Assembly: GCA_964647395.1 (NCBI GenBank)
Contig: CAZYHR010000020.1
Location: forward strand, 1-34,039
Source: Phosphoribacter sp964647395
GTDB taxonomy: Bacteria > Actinomycetota > Actinomycetes > Actinomycetales > Dermatophilaceae
DNA: 34,039 bases
Reading direction: 5' to 3'
How positions within the stretch are numbered: the stretch's first letter is position 1; every line of letters starts with the position of its first letter. Position numbers and translations under genes: made by a program. Shown in pieces: positions 1 to 8,128 of this stretch. The notes beneath the pieces were generated by a model, which saw only the letters and a program-made list of their open reading frames with translations, did not search any database and was not told the DNA's origin.

Positions 1-446
1 AGGACAAGGCGATCGTCGGCAACATCGGACACTTCGACAATGAGATCGACATGGCGGGGCTGGCCCGGGTGCCCGGGGTGACCAAGACCGAGATCAAGCC
101 GCAGGTCCACGAGTGGACGTTCCCCGGATCGGGTGACACGGCCGGGCACTCGATCATCGTGCTGTCCGAGGGCCGGCTGATGAACCTCGGCAACGCCACC
201 GGCCACCCGAGCTTCGTCATGAGCAACTCGTTCAGCAACCAGACGATCGCCCAGATCGAGCTGTTCACCAAGACCTCCGACTACGAGCGTGAGGTCTACA
301 CGCTGCCCAAGGTCCTCGACGAGAAGGTCGCCCGCCTGCACCTCGCGGCGCTCGGCGTCGAGCTCACCGAACTGGCCAAGGGCCAGGCCGAGTACCTGGG
401 CGTCGACGTCGCCGGGCCCTACAAGCCTGACCACTACCGCTACTGA
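1..446 (+). CDS. ahcY: S-adenosylhomocysteine hydrolase, 3' part
   Basis: The reading frame is open from the left edge (codons begin at base 3), so only the C-terminal 147 residues or so are present. The enzyme cleaves S-adenosylhomocysteine to adenosine and homocysteine in the cytoplasm, removing the inhibitory product of SAM-dependent methylation and feeding the activated-methyl cycle. Family hallmarks visible are NIGHFDNEID near the start, the LSEGRLMNLGNATGHPSFVM stretch of the NAD-binding region, and the C-terminal tail ending KPDHYRY, which reaches the active site of the neighbouring subunit in this tetrameric family. It is on the same strand as the next gene with about 120 bases between. 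Identity is very secure; only the missing 5' end limits the call. Confidence 0.97.
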   Translation, partial: DKAIVGNIGHFDNEIDMAGLARVPGVTKTEIKPQVHEWTFPGSGDTAGHSIIVLSEGRLMNLGNATGHPSFVMSNSFSNQTIAQIELFTKTSDYEREVYTLPKVLDEKVARLHLAALGVELTELAKGQAEYLGVDVAGPYKPDHYRY

Positions 447-566
447 TCACCCCGCCGGTGGCCGTGGCCGGCTGCGCCGTCCCGCGGCGGCCGGCCGCGG
501 CATACAGCGGGGACTTCGAGACGTTCGGGGGATCAGCCCGGCAGGGGTCCTCGGGACAATCGACGG
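447..566. other. Intergenic region between ahcY and the acyltransferase gene
   Basis: This 120-base gap has no convincing small gene or clear terminator. It holds one copy of the over-represented 9-mer GCGGCATAC at 497-505. No good ribosome binding site was seen before the GTG start at 567. Confidence 0.4.
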
Positions 567-1649
567 GTGTCCGCCATCTCCCCCGCCGCCGGTGCCCACC
601 ATCGGCTGGCGCCCCTGGACGGACTGCGTGGGCTGGGGTTTCTCATGGTCCTCGCCACTCACGTGGTCAGTTCTCTCGGGCTGCCCCCGATCGGTCTCGG
701 TGGCGTCATCGGCGTCCAGATCTTCTTCGTCTTGTCCGGCTATCTGCTCACCGGCCCGCTCTGGCGCGGTCGGACCGACCGGCAGGCCTATCGCCGGTTC
801 GTCGCCCGCCGGGTGCAGCGGCTCTATCCCGCGTTGCTCGGCCTGGCGATCGTCGTCCCGCTCGCGTTCGCAGCGACGGGGTCGCGGGAGTTCCACGAGT
901 CGGTGCGGGGGGCTGCTGCCGCGCTGTCCCAGACCACGGCCTTCGTCTACGACGCGGTGCCCGTCGAGTGGCGACCGACCTGGAGCCTGACGGTCGAGTG
1001 GACCTTCTACCTCGTCTGGCCGGTCGTCGTCCTGGTGGCCCGCCGCCACGGCGCGGACGTCGCCACGATGCTGCGGGTGACCCTCGTGCTGGCCGGCGGG
1101 TTGTTCGGACTCGGGCTGCTGCTGCCGGACGCCAAGGCCTACCTCTGGCCGGTCAACAACCTGGCGGTCCTGCTGGTCGGCGCGGCCGTCGCGCTGCGGG
1201 AGGCCGATCTGGCCCGGTCCGGTCGCCGGCTGGCGATGGACCAGGGCTACGGGCTGATCGCCCTCGGCGCGCTGGTCGTCATCGCCATGCTGCCCCTGTC
1301 GACCCTCGGCTGGGGCTATCGGCTCTTCACTCAGCCGGCCGTGGCGGCGCTGGCCGCCGTCGTCCTCGTGGCGGCCCACCAGGGTGGGGGACCGGTGGCC
1401 CGGTTCCTGGGCACCCGGCCGCTGCGGCAGGTCGGGCTGCGTGCCTACAGCTGCTACCTCTGGCACCTGCCGGTCCTCTGGCTGGCCTGGTCGCTGCTGC
1501 CCGGCCGCTCCACCGGGGCGGTCGCTGCCGCGGCTGTGGTCGGCGGTGTGATCGTCGTCGAGGTGAGCTACCGGCTGCTCGAGGTGCCGGTGCTCGGGCT
1601 GCGCCGGGCGGCACCGAGCGCGGTGCGGCCGGAGGCGGTGGCCGGATGA
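567..1649 (+). CDS. Acyltransferase family 3 integral membrane protein
   Basis: A 360-residue polytopic membrane protein of the acyltransferase-3 family (PF01757), which moves acyl groups from cytoplasmic donors to sugars or lipids on the outer face of the membrane. Supporting motifs are the catalytic R-X10-H pair in the first segment (Arg21 and His32 in DGLRGLGFLMVLATHVV), the FFVLSGYLL motif after the second segment, and WSLTVEWTFYLVWP further on, followed by about eight more hydrophobic segments. There is no periplasmic SGNH domain, so it is the short form of the family. The GTG at 567 is used because it places the first segment correctly, but its ribosome binding site is weak. Its TGA overlaps the ATG of the next gene, so the two are probably translationally coupled. 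Its acceptor substrate cannot be told from sequence. Confidence 0.85.
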   Translation: MSAISPAAGAHHRLAPLDGLRGLGFLMVLATHVVSSLGLPPIGLGGVIGVQIFFVLSGYLLTGPLWRGRTDRQAYRRFVARRVQRLYPALLGLAIVVPLAFAATGSREFHESVRGAAAALSQTTAFVYDAVPVEWRPTWSLTVEWTFYLVWPVVVLVARRHGADVATMLRVTLVLAGGLFGLGLLLPDAKAYLWPVNNLAVLLVGAAVALREADLARSGRRLAMDQGYGLIALGALVVIAMLPLSTLGWGYRLFTQPAVAALAAVVLVAAHQGGGPVARFLGTRPLRQVGLRAYSCYLWHLPVLWLAWSLLPGRSTGAVAAAAVVGGVIVVEVSYRLLEVPVLGLRRAAPSAVRPEAVAG

Positions 1650-3061
1650 CCCGGACCCTGACGCCCGAGCGCACCCCGACGATGTCGTTCGCCGGCCGAC
1701 CCCGGCCGCTCGGCGCGGCCTGGTCGGCCCTCGTGCTCGGTGCTGCGGCCGGCTTCGTCGCCCTGGGAGTGACGGTCGGGGCGGACGCCCTCTGGCTGGT
1801 CGCCACCGGCCGGTGGATGCTGCGGACCGGCGAGATCGCCCACCACGTGCCGTTCGCCGCTGCCGCGCACCCCGAGTGGCCCAACGTCCCGGCGGTCGGG
1901 GAACTGGTCTTCGCCGCCTGGTACGCCGATGGCGAACGCGGCCTGGCGATCATGCACCTGCTCGCCGCGATGCTCGCCTGGGGCCTGGTCGTCGTGGCCG
2001 CGCGCCGCCGCGGCGCCGGCGACGCGGCCGCGGCGCTGGCTCTGGGCGTGGTGGTCCTGGCCGTCCTGCCGGCTTGGGGCGTGGTCCGGCTGCAGTCCCT
2101 GTCCTACGTCTGCTTCGCGCTGCTCATGGTGCTGCTGCTGCACGAGAGCGCCCGTCCCAGCCGGTGGATCTGGCTGGCTCCCGTGCTGGTCGCGATCTGG
2201 GGCAACCTGCACGGTGCCGTGCTGCTCGGGGTCTGCGTCCTGGGGGCCTATCTGGTCGGGTCGCGACTCTGGTTGCAGCCCCGCACCGCGATCGGGGTCG
2301 GGCTCGCCAGCCTGGTCGCCCTGCTGGCCAACCCGGCGCTGCTGCGCGCCCCCGAGTACTACCACGGCGTGCTGACCAACGAGGCCGCCAGGTCGCGGGA
2401 GCAACTCTGGGCACCGCTGCGGCTGGACAGCGGATTCGACATCGCGCTGGCCGTCGGCGGGCTCGTCCTGTTGGTCGCGCTGACCCGTGCTCGGCCTCGG
2501 ATCTGGGAGCTCATCGCGATCGTGGGACTCGGCTTCGCCACCGTCACCGCCGCCCGGAACGGGGTGTGGTTCCTGCTGACGGTCGCCCCGATCGCCGCGA
2601 CCGGGTTCCAGCGGGACCCCGCCGGACCGGGCCAGGTGCGCCCGGGTGGCCACCGTGGTGTCGTCGCGGCGATCGCGGTGCTGCTCATCGGCGCCACCCT
2701 GCCGATGCTCGTCGGGCGATCCCACCACTTCAGCCGGGTCGATCCGCAGACGGTGCGGACGGTGAGCGAATCAGCCGGTGGCCGCGTCGTCCTGGCACCC
2801 GATCCCCTCGTCGAGTCGCTGGCCGTGGCCGGCGTGCGGGTCTGGGCGGGCAATCCCATCGACGCCTTCGACGCGCAGACCCAGCGCGCCTACCTGGCCT
2901 TCGTCTCGGTCCGCGGCGACTGGAGTGCCGCGGCCGCGGGCAGCCAGGTCGTCGTCCTGGACGACACGCAGGCTCCCCGCGTCGCGGCGCTCCCCGGCTT
3001 CCGCGAGGTCAGCTGGGCCGGGCTGCCGAGCGGCTGGAAGGTTTTCGAACGCGTGGCGTGA
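1646..3061 (+). CDS. Polytopic membrane protein, possible GT-C-like glycosyltransferase
   Basis: A protein of 471 residues starting at an ATG that overlaps the stop of the acyltransferase gene (ATGA). An alternative ATG lies 12 codons further in. After a short cytoplasmic N-terminus there are about ten hydrophobic segments, then a soluble tail of about 100 residues ending SGWKVFERVA. The first loop, around VATGRWMLRTGEIAHHVPF and WPNVPAVGELVFAAWY, resembles the acidic first extracytoplasmic loop of GT-C-fold glycosyltransferases and of many uncharacterised proteins with a G-x-x-I-x-x-x-P-F pattern. I do not recognise a named family, and the glycosyltransferase idea is inference. Pairing with an acyltransferase suggests a role in modifying a cell-surface glycan or lipid. 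Confidence 0.6.
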   Translation: MTRTLTPERTPTMSFAGRPRPLGAAWSALVLGAAAGFVALGVTVGADALWLVATGRWMLRTGEIAHHVPFAAAAHPEWPNVPAVGELVFAAWYADGERGLAIMHLLAAMLAWGLVVVAARRRGAGDAAAALALGVVVLAVLPAWGVVRLQSLSYVCFALLMVLLLHESARPSRWIWLAPVLVAIWGNLHGAVLLGVCVLGAYLVGSRLWLQPRTAIGVGLASLVALLANPALLRAPEYYHGVLTNEAARSREQLWAPLRLDSGFDIALAVGGLVLLVALTRARPRIWELIAIVGLGFATVTAARNGVWFLLTVAPIAATGFQRDPAGPGQVRPGGHRGVVAAIAVLLIGATLPMLVGRSHHFSRVDPQTVRTVSESAGGRVVLAPDPLVESLAVAGVRVWAGNPIDAFDAQTQRAYLAFVSVRGDWSAAAAGSQVVVLDDTQAPRVAALPGFREVSWAGLPSGWKVFERVA

Positions 3062-3106
3062 TCGGCGATATCTGGTGTGGACCACCCGTTGTGGGCATAA
3101 TGGGTC

Positions 3107-3142
3107 GGACGGCGCCCTTCACCCCCTGGAAGGGCGCCGTCC
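3107..3142 (+). terminator. Perfect 14-bp hairpin between the membrane-protein gene and mtrA
   Basis: The arms at 3107-3120 and 3129-3142 are exact reverse complements, GC-rich and separated by an 8-base loop. There is no U-run after it, which is common in high-GC actinobacterial terminators. It lies 46 bases after the preceding stop and 84 bases before mtrA. It most likely ends the acyltransferase transcript and leaves mtrA to its own promoter between 3142 and 3217. Confidence 0.7.
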
Positions 3143-3225
3143 TCGTGCCCGTCGAGCCCGGTGCTGGTGCCCCCGGCCGGTCGATGTGTGACAATCCCCG
3201 GGAACCCAGCCCGTGAGGAGGAGTC

Positions 3226-3903
3226 GTGAAGGGTCGAGTGCTCATCGTCGACGACGACCTCGCCCTCTCCGAGATGCTCAGCATCGTCCTGCGACAGGAG
3301 GGGCTCGAGGTCAGTCACGCCCCGGACGGCTCGACGGCCTTGGCGACCCTGCGTGAGGCCCGCCCCGACCTGGTGCTGCTCGACGTCATGCTGCCCGGGA
3401 TGGACGGCATCGAGGTGTGCCGGCGGATCCGGGCCGAGAGCGGCATCCCCATCGTCATGTTGACCGCCCGGTCGGACACCGTCGACGTGGTCGTGGGTCT
3501 GGAGTCCGGTGCCGACGACTATGTCGTCAAGCCGTTCAAGCCGCAGGAGCTCATCGCCCGGATCCGGGCCCGGCTGCGCCGCGGCGACGAACCCGAGCCG
3601 GAGCGGCTGGAGATCGGCGACCTGCAGATCGATGTCGCGGGGCATTCGGTCAAGCGGGCCGGCCGGACGCTCTCGTTGACCCCCCTCGAGTTCGACCTGC
3701 TGGTGGCCCTGGCGCGCAAACCCTGGCAGGTGTTCACCCGCGAGGTGCTGCTCGAACAGGTCTGGGGGTACCGGCATGCCGGTGACACCCGGCTGGTCAA
3801 CGTGCACGTCCAGCGGCTGCGCAGCAAGATCGAACACGATCCCGAGCACCCGCAGATCGTCGTGACGGTGCGCGGCGTGGGCTACAAGGCCGGTCCGGCC
3901 TGA
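3226..3903 (+). CDS. mtrA: Response regulator MtrA (OmpR/PhoB family)
   Basis: A 225-residue DNA-binding response regulator of the essential actinobacterial MtrAB system, which in mycobacteria, corynebacteria and streptomycetes controls cell division, cell-wall hydrolases and osmotic or antibiotic responses. The receiver domain spans about residues 3-115, with acidic residues DDD at 9-11, phosphoacceptor Asp53 (LLLDVMLPG), Thr80 and Lys102 (YVVKPFKP). The winged-helix effector domain covers about 127-223, with EFDLLVALARKP, the WGY loop and a C-terminal RGVGYKAGPA hairpin typical of MtrA. The GTG start at 3226 has a strong AGGAGGAG ribosome binding site, and the length fits the family. mtrB follows after one base, so they are cotranscribed. 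Confidence 0.97.
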   Translation: MKGRVLIVDDDLALSEMLSIVLRQEGLEVSHAPDGSTALATLREARPDLVLLDVMLPGMDGIEVCRRIRAESGIPIVMLTARSDTVDVVVGLESGADDYVVKPFKPQELIARIRARLRRGDEPEPERLEIGDLQIDVAGHSVKRAGRTLSLTPLEFDLLVALARKPWQVFTREVLLEQVWGYRHAGDTRLVNVHVQRLRSKIEHDPEHPQIVVTVRGVGYKAGPA

Positions 3904-3904
3904 C

Positions 3905-5533
3905 ATGGCCCCCCCGGGCAAGCGTCCCGCGTCGAGCCGAGTCCCCTTCTCGGAGGTGCCCGCCCGGGTCCGCCGGGTGTGGCGCCGATCGCTGCAGTTC
4001 CGCGTCGTGGCCATCACCATGCTGCTCGGGGTCGTCGTCCTCACGCTGACGCTGTCCTACGTCTACCAGCAGATCGCCAGCGGCATGGTCAACGAACGCC
4101 GGCAGCTGGCCGCCAACGAGGCCCTCCAGCTCACCCGTGCCCTGCAGTTGAAGTTCGACGCGACCGACCGCAACCAGAGCGCCGACGAACTGACCACCGC
4201 GGCGATCTCGTTCGTCCAGGAGATCGCCGGCACCGAGCGATCCCGCTATGTCGTGCTGTCCCGGCTGGCCGGCAACACCAGCACCTTCGTCATCCCGACC
4301 GTCGTCTCGGGTGAGATCCGGGAGGCCCAGATCCCCGAGGAACTGCGTCGGGCGGTAGCCGGCGACGCCCGCACCCAGCAGATCCAGGTGGTGTCGGTCA
4401 AGCTCACCGGCATCGAGCGACCGGTGCCGTCCTTCGTCGTCGGCCAGCAGGTGCAGCTGCGACCCGGTGGGCCCTATGGCGTCTACTACGTGTTCCCCAT
4501 GGAGCGCGAGCGGCAGACCCTCGACGTCGTCGGCCGCACCCTGCTCGGTGGGGGCCTGGTGCTGACCCTGCTCATCGGGGCCGTCGCCTTCGTCGTGGCG
4601 CGACTGGTCGTCGACCCGGTGCGGCAGGCGGCCCAGGTGGCCGAGCGGCTGGCCGCCGGCCGGCTCACCGAACGGATGATCAGCAAAGGCGAGGACGATC
4701 TGGCCAGCCTGGCCACGTCGTTCAACGCGATGGCCGACGGCCTGCAGCGCCAGATCGGCCAACTCGAGGACCTCTCGCTGGTGCAGCAGCGCTTCGTGTC
4801 GGACGTGTCCCACGAGCTGCGCACTCCGTTGACGACGATCCGGATGGCCGTCGACCTCATCCACGGGGCCCGGGCCGGCTTCGAGCCCGCCGTGGCCCGC
4901 TCCGCCGAGTTGCTGCTCGGCGAGCTCGACCGGTTCGAGGCGCTGCTCACCGACCTGCTCGAGATCAGCCGCTTCGACGCCGGCGCCGCAGTGCTCGATG
5001 TCGAGCACGTCGACCTGCGCGGCACGGTGGCCAAGGTGGTCACCGGGGTCGCGACCCTCGCGGCCGCCCGGGGCAGCCGGATCACCGTGGTGGACCCGGG
5101 GGCGCCGTGCGAGGCCGTCTACGACTCTCGGCGCATCGAGCGGGTGCTGCGCAACCTCGTCGTCAACGCCGTCGAGCACGGCGAGGGGCGACCCGTCGAG
5201 GTGCGGCTCGGGGCCAACGATCACGCGGTCGCCGTGGCCGTTCGCGATCATGGGGTGGGCCTGCAGCCGGGGGAGGCGGGCATGGTCTTCGATCGCTTCT
5301 GGCGGGCCGACCCGGCCCGCGCGCGGACGACGGGGGGCACGGGCCTGGGCCTGTCGATCGCCCTGGAGGACACCCGACTGCACGAGGGGTGGCTGCAGGC
5401 CTGGGGGGCGCCCGGCGCCGGCTCGTGCTTCCGGCTCACCCTGCCGCGCGATCGCGCCGTCCCCATCGAGAGCTCGCCGGTGCCGCTGGCCCCGGACGGC
5501 GACAGCGTCCCGGTCACCTCGGCGGTGCGGTGA
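3905..5533 (+). CDS. mtrB: Sensor histidine kinase MtrB
   Basis: A 542-residue membrane sensor kinase, partner of MtrA. Segments at about 33-57 and 212-234 flank an extracytoplasmic sensor domain of about 150 residues. A HAMP linker follows at about 235-288, then the dimerisation domain with phosphoacceptor His303 (FVSDVSHELRTPLTTI), and the ATP-binding domain with N box RNLVVNAVEHG, G1 box DHGVGL and G2 box TGGTGLGLSI. The phrase EDTRLHEGWLQAWG near the end is characteristic of MtrB orthologues. The C-terminus has an acidic, proline-containing tail. The ATG at 3905 follows the mtrA stop by one base, and the TGA overlaps the lpqB ATG, so mtrA-mtrB-lpqB form one coupled operon. Confidence 0.97.
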   Translation: MAPPGKRPASSRVPFSEVPARVRRVWRRSLQFRVVAITMLLGVVVLTLTLSYVYQQIASGMVNERRQLAANEALQLTRALQLKFDATDRNQSADELTTAAISFVQEIAGTERSRYVVLSRLAGNTSTFVIPTVVSGEIREAQIPEELRRAVAGDARTQQIQVVSVKLTGIERPVPSFVVGQQVQLRPGGPYGVYYVFPMERERQTLDVVGRTLLGGGLVLTLLIGAVAFVVARLVVDPVRQAAQVAERLAAGRLTERMISKGEDDLASLATSFNAMADGLQRQIGQLEDLSLVQQRFVSDVSHELRTPLTTIRMAVDLIHGARAGFEPAVARSAELLLGELDRFEALLTDLLEISRFDAGAAVLDVEHVDLRGTVAKVVTGVATLAAARGSRITVVDPGAPCEAVYDSRRIERVLRNLVVNAVEHGEGRPVEVRLGANDHAVAVAVRDHGVGLQPGEAGMVFDRFWRADPARARTTGGTGLGLSIALEDTRLHEGWLQAWGAPGAGSCFRLTLPRDRAVPIESSPVPLAPDGDSVPVTSAVR

Positions 5534-7353
5534 TGGGCCTGCCCAGGATCCTGGCGGGCCTGCTGGCCCTGTGCGTCCTGGTCGCCGGCTGCACCGGGTT
5601 GCCGGAGAGCACCGGCGTCTCTCCCGGCCGGGGCGTGGACGACAAGGTCGGCGACCTGGCCCGGGTCGTGGCGCCCCCACCGGCGCCGGGTGCCACGCCG
5701 GAGCAGATCGTCCGGGGCTTCCTGCTGGCCGGAGCCGCGTTCCAGGAGGCTGACGGGGCGGGTGAGTCGGTCGGCAACGCCTATCTCTCGCCGGGCTCGG
5801 TCGGCCGCTGGCGGCCCACCTCACAGGTCGTCGTCTTCGATCGGACCACCCTGGTGGCCGTCGAGGTCAAGGACGGACGGGCCCGGATCGAGACGATCGC
5901 GGTCGCCGTCGTCGACGAGGCCGGGCGCTATCGCGAGCTGCCGCCGGGGACTGTCGTGCGCGCCGACCTCGGTGTGGTCGAGGTCGCCGGGGAGTTCCGG
6001 GTGTCGTTGCCCCCCGAGGGGTTCGGGCTGTGGCTGTCGACCGACGACTTCGGTCGTCTCTTCGCCGCGCACCGGCTGCACTATCCGGTGGCCGGCAGCC
6101 GGCGCCTGCTGCCGGACGTCCGCTGGTTCCCCAGCGGGCCGCGGCTCGTCACCGCACTGGCCCGAGCTCAGCTCGGCGAGGTGCCCGGCTACCTGCGCGG
6201 CACCGTCGACACCGGCTTCCCGTCGACCACGCGGCTGGCCGTCGATGCCGTCGCGGTCGACAACGGGGTGGCCACCGTGGTGCTGTCCACGCCGGCGAGC
6301 ACGGCCGACCTGGCCCATCGCCGGGCGATCTGGGCCCAACTCGCTGCGACGCTGTTGGGCGCACCCAACGTCCGGGCCGTCTCCGTCGAGGTGCAGGGGT
6401 CCGGTCAGCTGCCCGGGCCCGACGTCCGCGGACCGGTCACCGCCCTGGCGGACCTGGGTTTCGGCCTGGTGCCCAGCGGCATCGTCGAGCTGGGCCTGCA
6501 GCGCCGGGGTGAGGTGCTCGGCTGGGTCGACGCATCCCACTTGGACGACGGCGACCCGGGCCCGGTGCCTGGGCGATCCCCGGCTCTGCCGGCGTCCCTG
6601 CCCGCCGGCTACGACATGCCGGCCGTGGCCCCGGGGGGCACCGAGCTCGCCGGCGTGACCGGTGACGGTCAACAGCTGGTCCGGTGGCGGGACGGCGAAC
6701 GACAGGCGATCCCCGGACTGCCGCACGGGCTGCTGCGGCCGAGCTACGACGGGACCGGACGCCTGTGGCTCAGCGCCGCCGGACCCACCGGTCACATCTG
6801 GACGCTCGATCCCGCCTCCCCGGCCCCGCAACCGGTCGAGGTCGCCTGGCTGGACGGTCGCACCCTGGTGTCCCTGGCGGTCTCCCGGGACGCCACCCGG
6901 GTCGCCGTGGTGAGTCGGGGGACCGACGGGTCCGTCCGGCTGGATGTCGCCGGGATCGTCCGGGCCCCTTCGGGGCGACCGTCGACCCTCGCCGCGCCCT
7001 GGCGTCAGGGCGAGCCGCTCGAGCGCATCGTCGACGTCTCGTGGCTGGACGACGGCACCGTCATCGCGCTGGGATCGGTGCGCGGCGAGGACGGGCTGCG
7101 TCCCTATCCGGTCACGCTCGGCCAGGGCGCCGGACTGCGCCGCATCGGCGTGGCCGACCCGGTGCAGTCCCTCGTGGCGACCATCGCCGGGGCCCGGGCA
7201 GTGGTGTCGGGCAACGGTGCTCGCGGCGTGGTGGTCCTCACGGACCTGCCGAGCGCCCTGGTCCGCGTGGGCTCGGCCTGGCGTCGGCTCGGCGAGGCCA
7301 CCGCGTTCGCGGTCGCACCGCCGGCCCTCGCGGCCGTGGCGGAACCTCGCTGA
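5533..7353 (+). CDS. lpqB: Lipoprotein LpqB, MtrAB accessory protein
   Basis: A 606-residue lipoprotein. The N-terminus is a signal peptide with lipobox LVAGC, giving lipidated Cys20. It is followed by GerMN-type domains (about 55-330; PGTVVRADLGVVEVAGEF and later GVATVVLSTPAST) and a C-terminal beta-propeller-like region (about 350-606) with repeated blades such as LSAAGPTGHIWTLDP and VVSRGTDGSVRLDVAG. LpqB binds the extracytoplasmic sensor of MtrB and tunes MtrA phosphorylation in mycobacteria and streptomycetes. The start is the ATG overlapping the mtrB stop (ATGA). Length is close to the roughly 580-residue mycobacterial protein. In many relatives comF follows; here the next genes are the Tad pilus operon. 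Confidence 0.95.
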   Translation: MGLPRILAGLLALCVLVAGCTGLPESTGVSPGRGVDDKVGDLARVVAPPPAPGATPEQIVRGFLLAGAAFQEADGAGESVGNAYLSPGSVGRWRPTSQVVVFDRTTLVAVEVKDGRARIETIAVAVVDEAGRYRELPPGTVVRADLGVVEVAGEFRVSLPPEGFGLWLSTDDFGRLFAAHRLHYPVAGSRRLLPDVRWFPSGPRLVTALARAQLGEVPGYLRGTVDTGFPSTTRLAVDAVAVDNGVATVVLSTPASTADLAHRRAIWAQLAATLLGAPNVRAVSVEVQGSGQLPGPDVRGPVTALADLGFGLVPSGIVELGLQRRGEVLGWVDASHLDDGDPGPVPGRSPALPASLPAGYDMPAVAPGGTELAGVTGDGQQLVRWRDGERQAIPGLPHGLLRPSYDGTGRLWLSAAGPTGHIWTLDPASPAPQPVEVAWLDGRTLVSLAVSRDATRVAVVSRGTDGSVRLDVAGIVRAPSGRPSTLAAPWRQGEPLERIVDVSWLDDGTVIALGSVRGEDGLRPYPVTLGQGAGLRRIGVADPVQSLVATIAGARAVVSGNGARGVVVLTDLPSALVRVGSAWRRLGEATAFAVAPPALAAVAEPR

Positions 7354-7632
7354 CAGTCGGCCCACCGCAAGCCCCCCACAGCACCCGGTGTAGATTGAAT
7401 TAGCGTGTGACACAGCCTGATTCAGCATCGTGACTCCCGGTGCGCGGCTGGTTCGGAGAAGGTGGCCGTCTCGTGTCGGGGCACTCGGCCGAAAGGTGGA
7501 CTGCGGTCCACCCGATCGCGCCGCCCCATCCGTCGGTTCAGTCGATCCGTGACCCCCGGGCTGCCGGGCACAGTTATCCACGACAGGCAAACAACCAAAG
7601 ACCCGCCTGCAAAGTCCGTGGAAGGAACCCCA
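7354..7632 (+). promoter_or_regulatory. Leader and likely promoter region of the Tad pilus operon
   Basis: This 279-base non-coding stretch separates lpqB from the first pilin gene and is the obvious place for the Tad promoter. An AT-richer patch at 7391-7402 (TAGATTGAATTA) stands out from the GC-rich surroundings and could hold a -10 element. An odd palindrome GTGTGACAC follows at 7405-7413. A purine-rich ribosome binding site (GGAAGGAA) lies 7-8 bases before the ATG at 7633. I cannot fix a -35 element or a transcription start, and saw no small gene here. Confidence 0.45.
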
Positions 7633-7800
7633 ATGCTCAAGGCCTACGTCAAGCTCCAGACCCTGCGCTCCGACAAGGGTGCCACCGCCGTCGAGTACGG
7701 CCTCATGGTCGCCCTCATCGCGGTCGTCATCATCGCCGCCGTCACCCTGCTGGGCGACAACATCTCCGGCATGTTCAACTCGGTCGCGACCACCATCTGA
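7633..7800 (+). CDS. flp: Flp family type IVb pilin (first copy)
   Basis: A 55-residue prepilin of the Flp/Fap family, the structural subunit of Tad pili used for adhesion. It has a short basic leader ending DKG, a predicted prepilin-peptidase site between Gly16 and Ala17, Glu at +5 (ATAVEYGLM), the family's Glu-Tyr pair, and a hydrophobic helix to about residue 41, then a short hydrophilic tail. The start is the ATG with a GGAAGG-type ribosome binding site; reading further upstream would only add low-complexity residues before the leader. It is the first gene of the Tad operon and is followed by a strong hairpin and a second Flp gene. It is likely the major pilin because of its position. Confidence 0.93.
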   Translation: MLKAYVKLQTLRSDKGATAVEYGLMVALIAVVIIAAVTLLGDNISGMFNSVATTI

Positions 7801-7821
7801 GCGACCACCCAAGCAAGAGGC

Positions 7822-7855
7822 GGGGGTGTGGCACGGCGGACCGTGCCGCACCCCC
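7822..7855 (+). promoter_or_regulatory. 15-bp hairpin between the two pilin genes
   Basis: Arms at 7822-7836 and 7841-7855 pair along 15 bases with one G-U wobble and a 4-base loop (CGGA). It starts 22 bases after the first pilin stop and has no U-run. It may be a partial terminator or a 3' stabiliser that lets the first pilin be made in excess over the downstream assembly proteins. Confidence 0.65.
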
Positions 7856-7896
7856 TCCCCTGTATCCACGACAAACGACAGGGACTCGGAACAGTG

Positions 7897-8061
7897 ATGA
7901 AGCGACTCAAGCAGGCGCTCGAGCAGCGCGATCGCGGTGCCACCGCCGTCGAGTACGGCCTCATGACCGGGCTGATCGCGCTGGTCATCCTCGTCGCCGT
8001 GCAGGCCTTCGGCTCCTCGGTGCGCGGGCTCTTCGAGCTCGTCCCGCCGAACATCTTCTGA
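7897..8061 (+). CDS. Flp family type IVb pilin (second copy)
   Basis: A 54-residue paralogue of the preceding pilin. Its leader ends RDRG, the predicted cleavage is between Gly14 and Ala15, Glu is at +5 (ATAVEYGLM), and a hydrophobic helix runs to about residue 38. The tail GLFELVPPNIF differs completely from the first copy, so its surface would differ. The start is the ATG of a GTGATG pair, with a weak ribosome binding site. Thirty bases around the cleavage site are identical to the first pilin gene. It could be a minor or alternative pilin. A second hairpin follows it. Confidence 0.9.
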   Translation: MKRLKQALEQRDRGATAVEYGLMTGLIALVILVAVQAFGSSVRGLFELVPPNIF

Positions 8062-8063
8062 TC

Positions 8064-8094
8064 CCCCGTGGAGCTCGCAGCGAGCTCCGCGGGG
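8064..8094 (+). promoter_or_regulatory. 14-bp hairpin after the second pilin gene
   Basis: Arms at 8064-8077 and 8081-8094 pair over 14 bases with one G-U wobble and a 3-base loop (CAG). It begins 2 bases after the second pilin stop and lies 34 bases before the tadE start. Like the hairpin after the first pilin it lacks a U-run, so attenuation or transcript stabilisation fits as well as termination. Confidence 0.65.
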
Positions 8095-8128
8095 TCCTAC
8101 CCACACACCACTTTCTGGAGTGACCCGC

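Noticed and set aside
3797..5824. A 675-codon open frame on the minus strand
   Set aside because: It is antisense to mtrB, which has every kinase motif. The antisense product is low-complexity.
7822..8094. The pilin hairpins as ordinary intrinsic terminators
   Set aside because: Neither has a U-run and the operon must continue to tadE and beyond, so full termination is unlikely. They were listed as regulatory instead.
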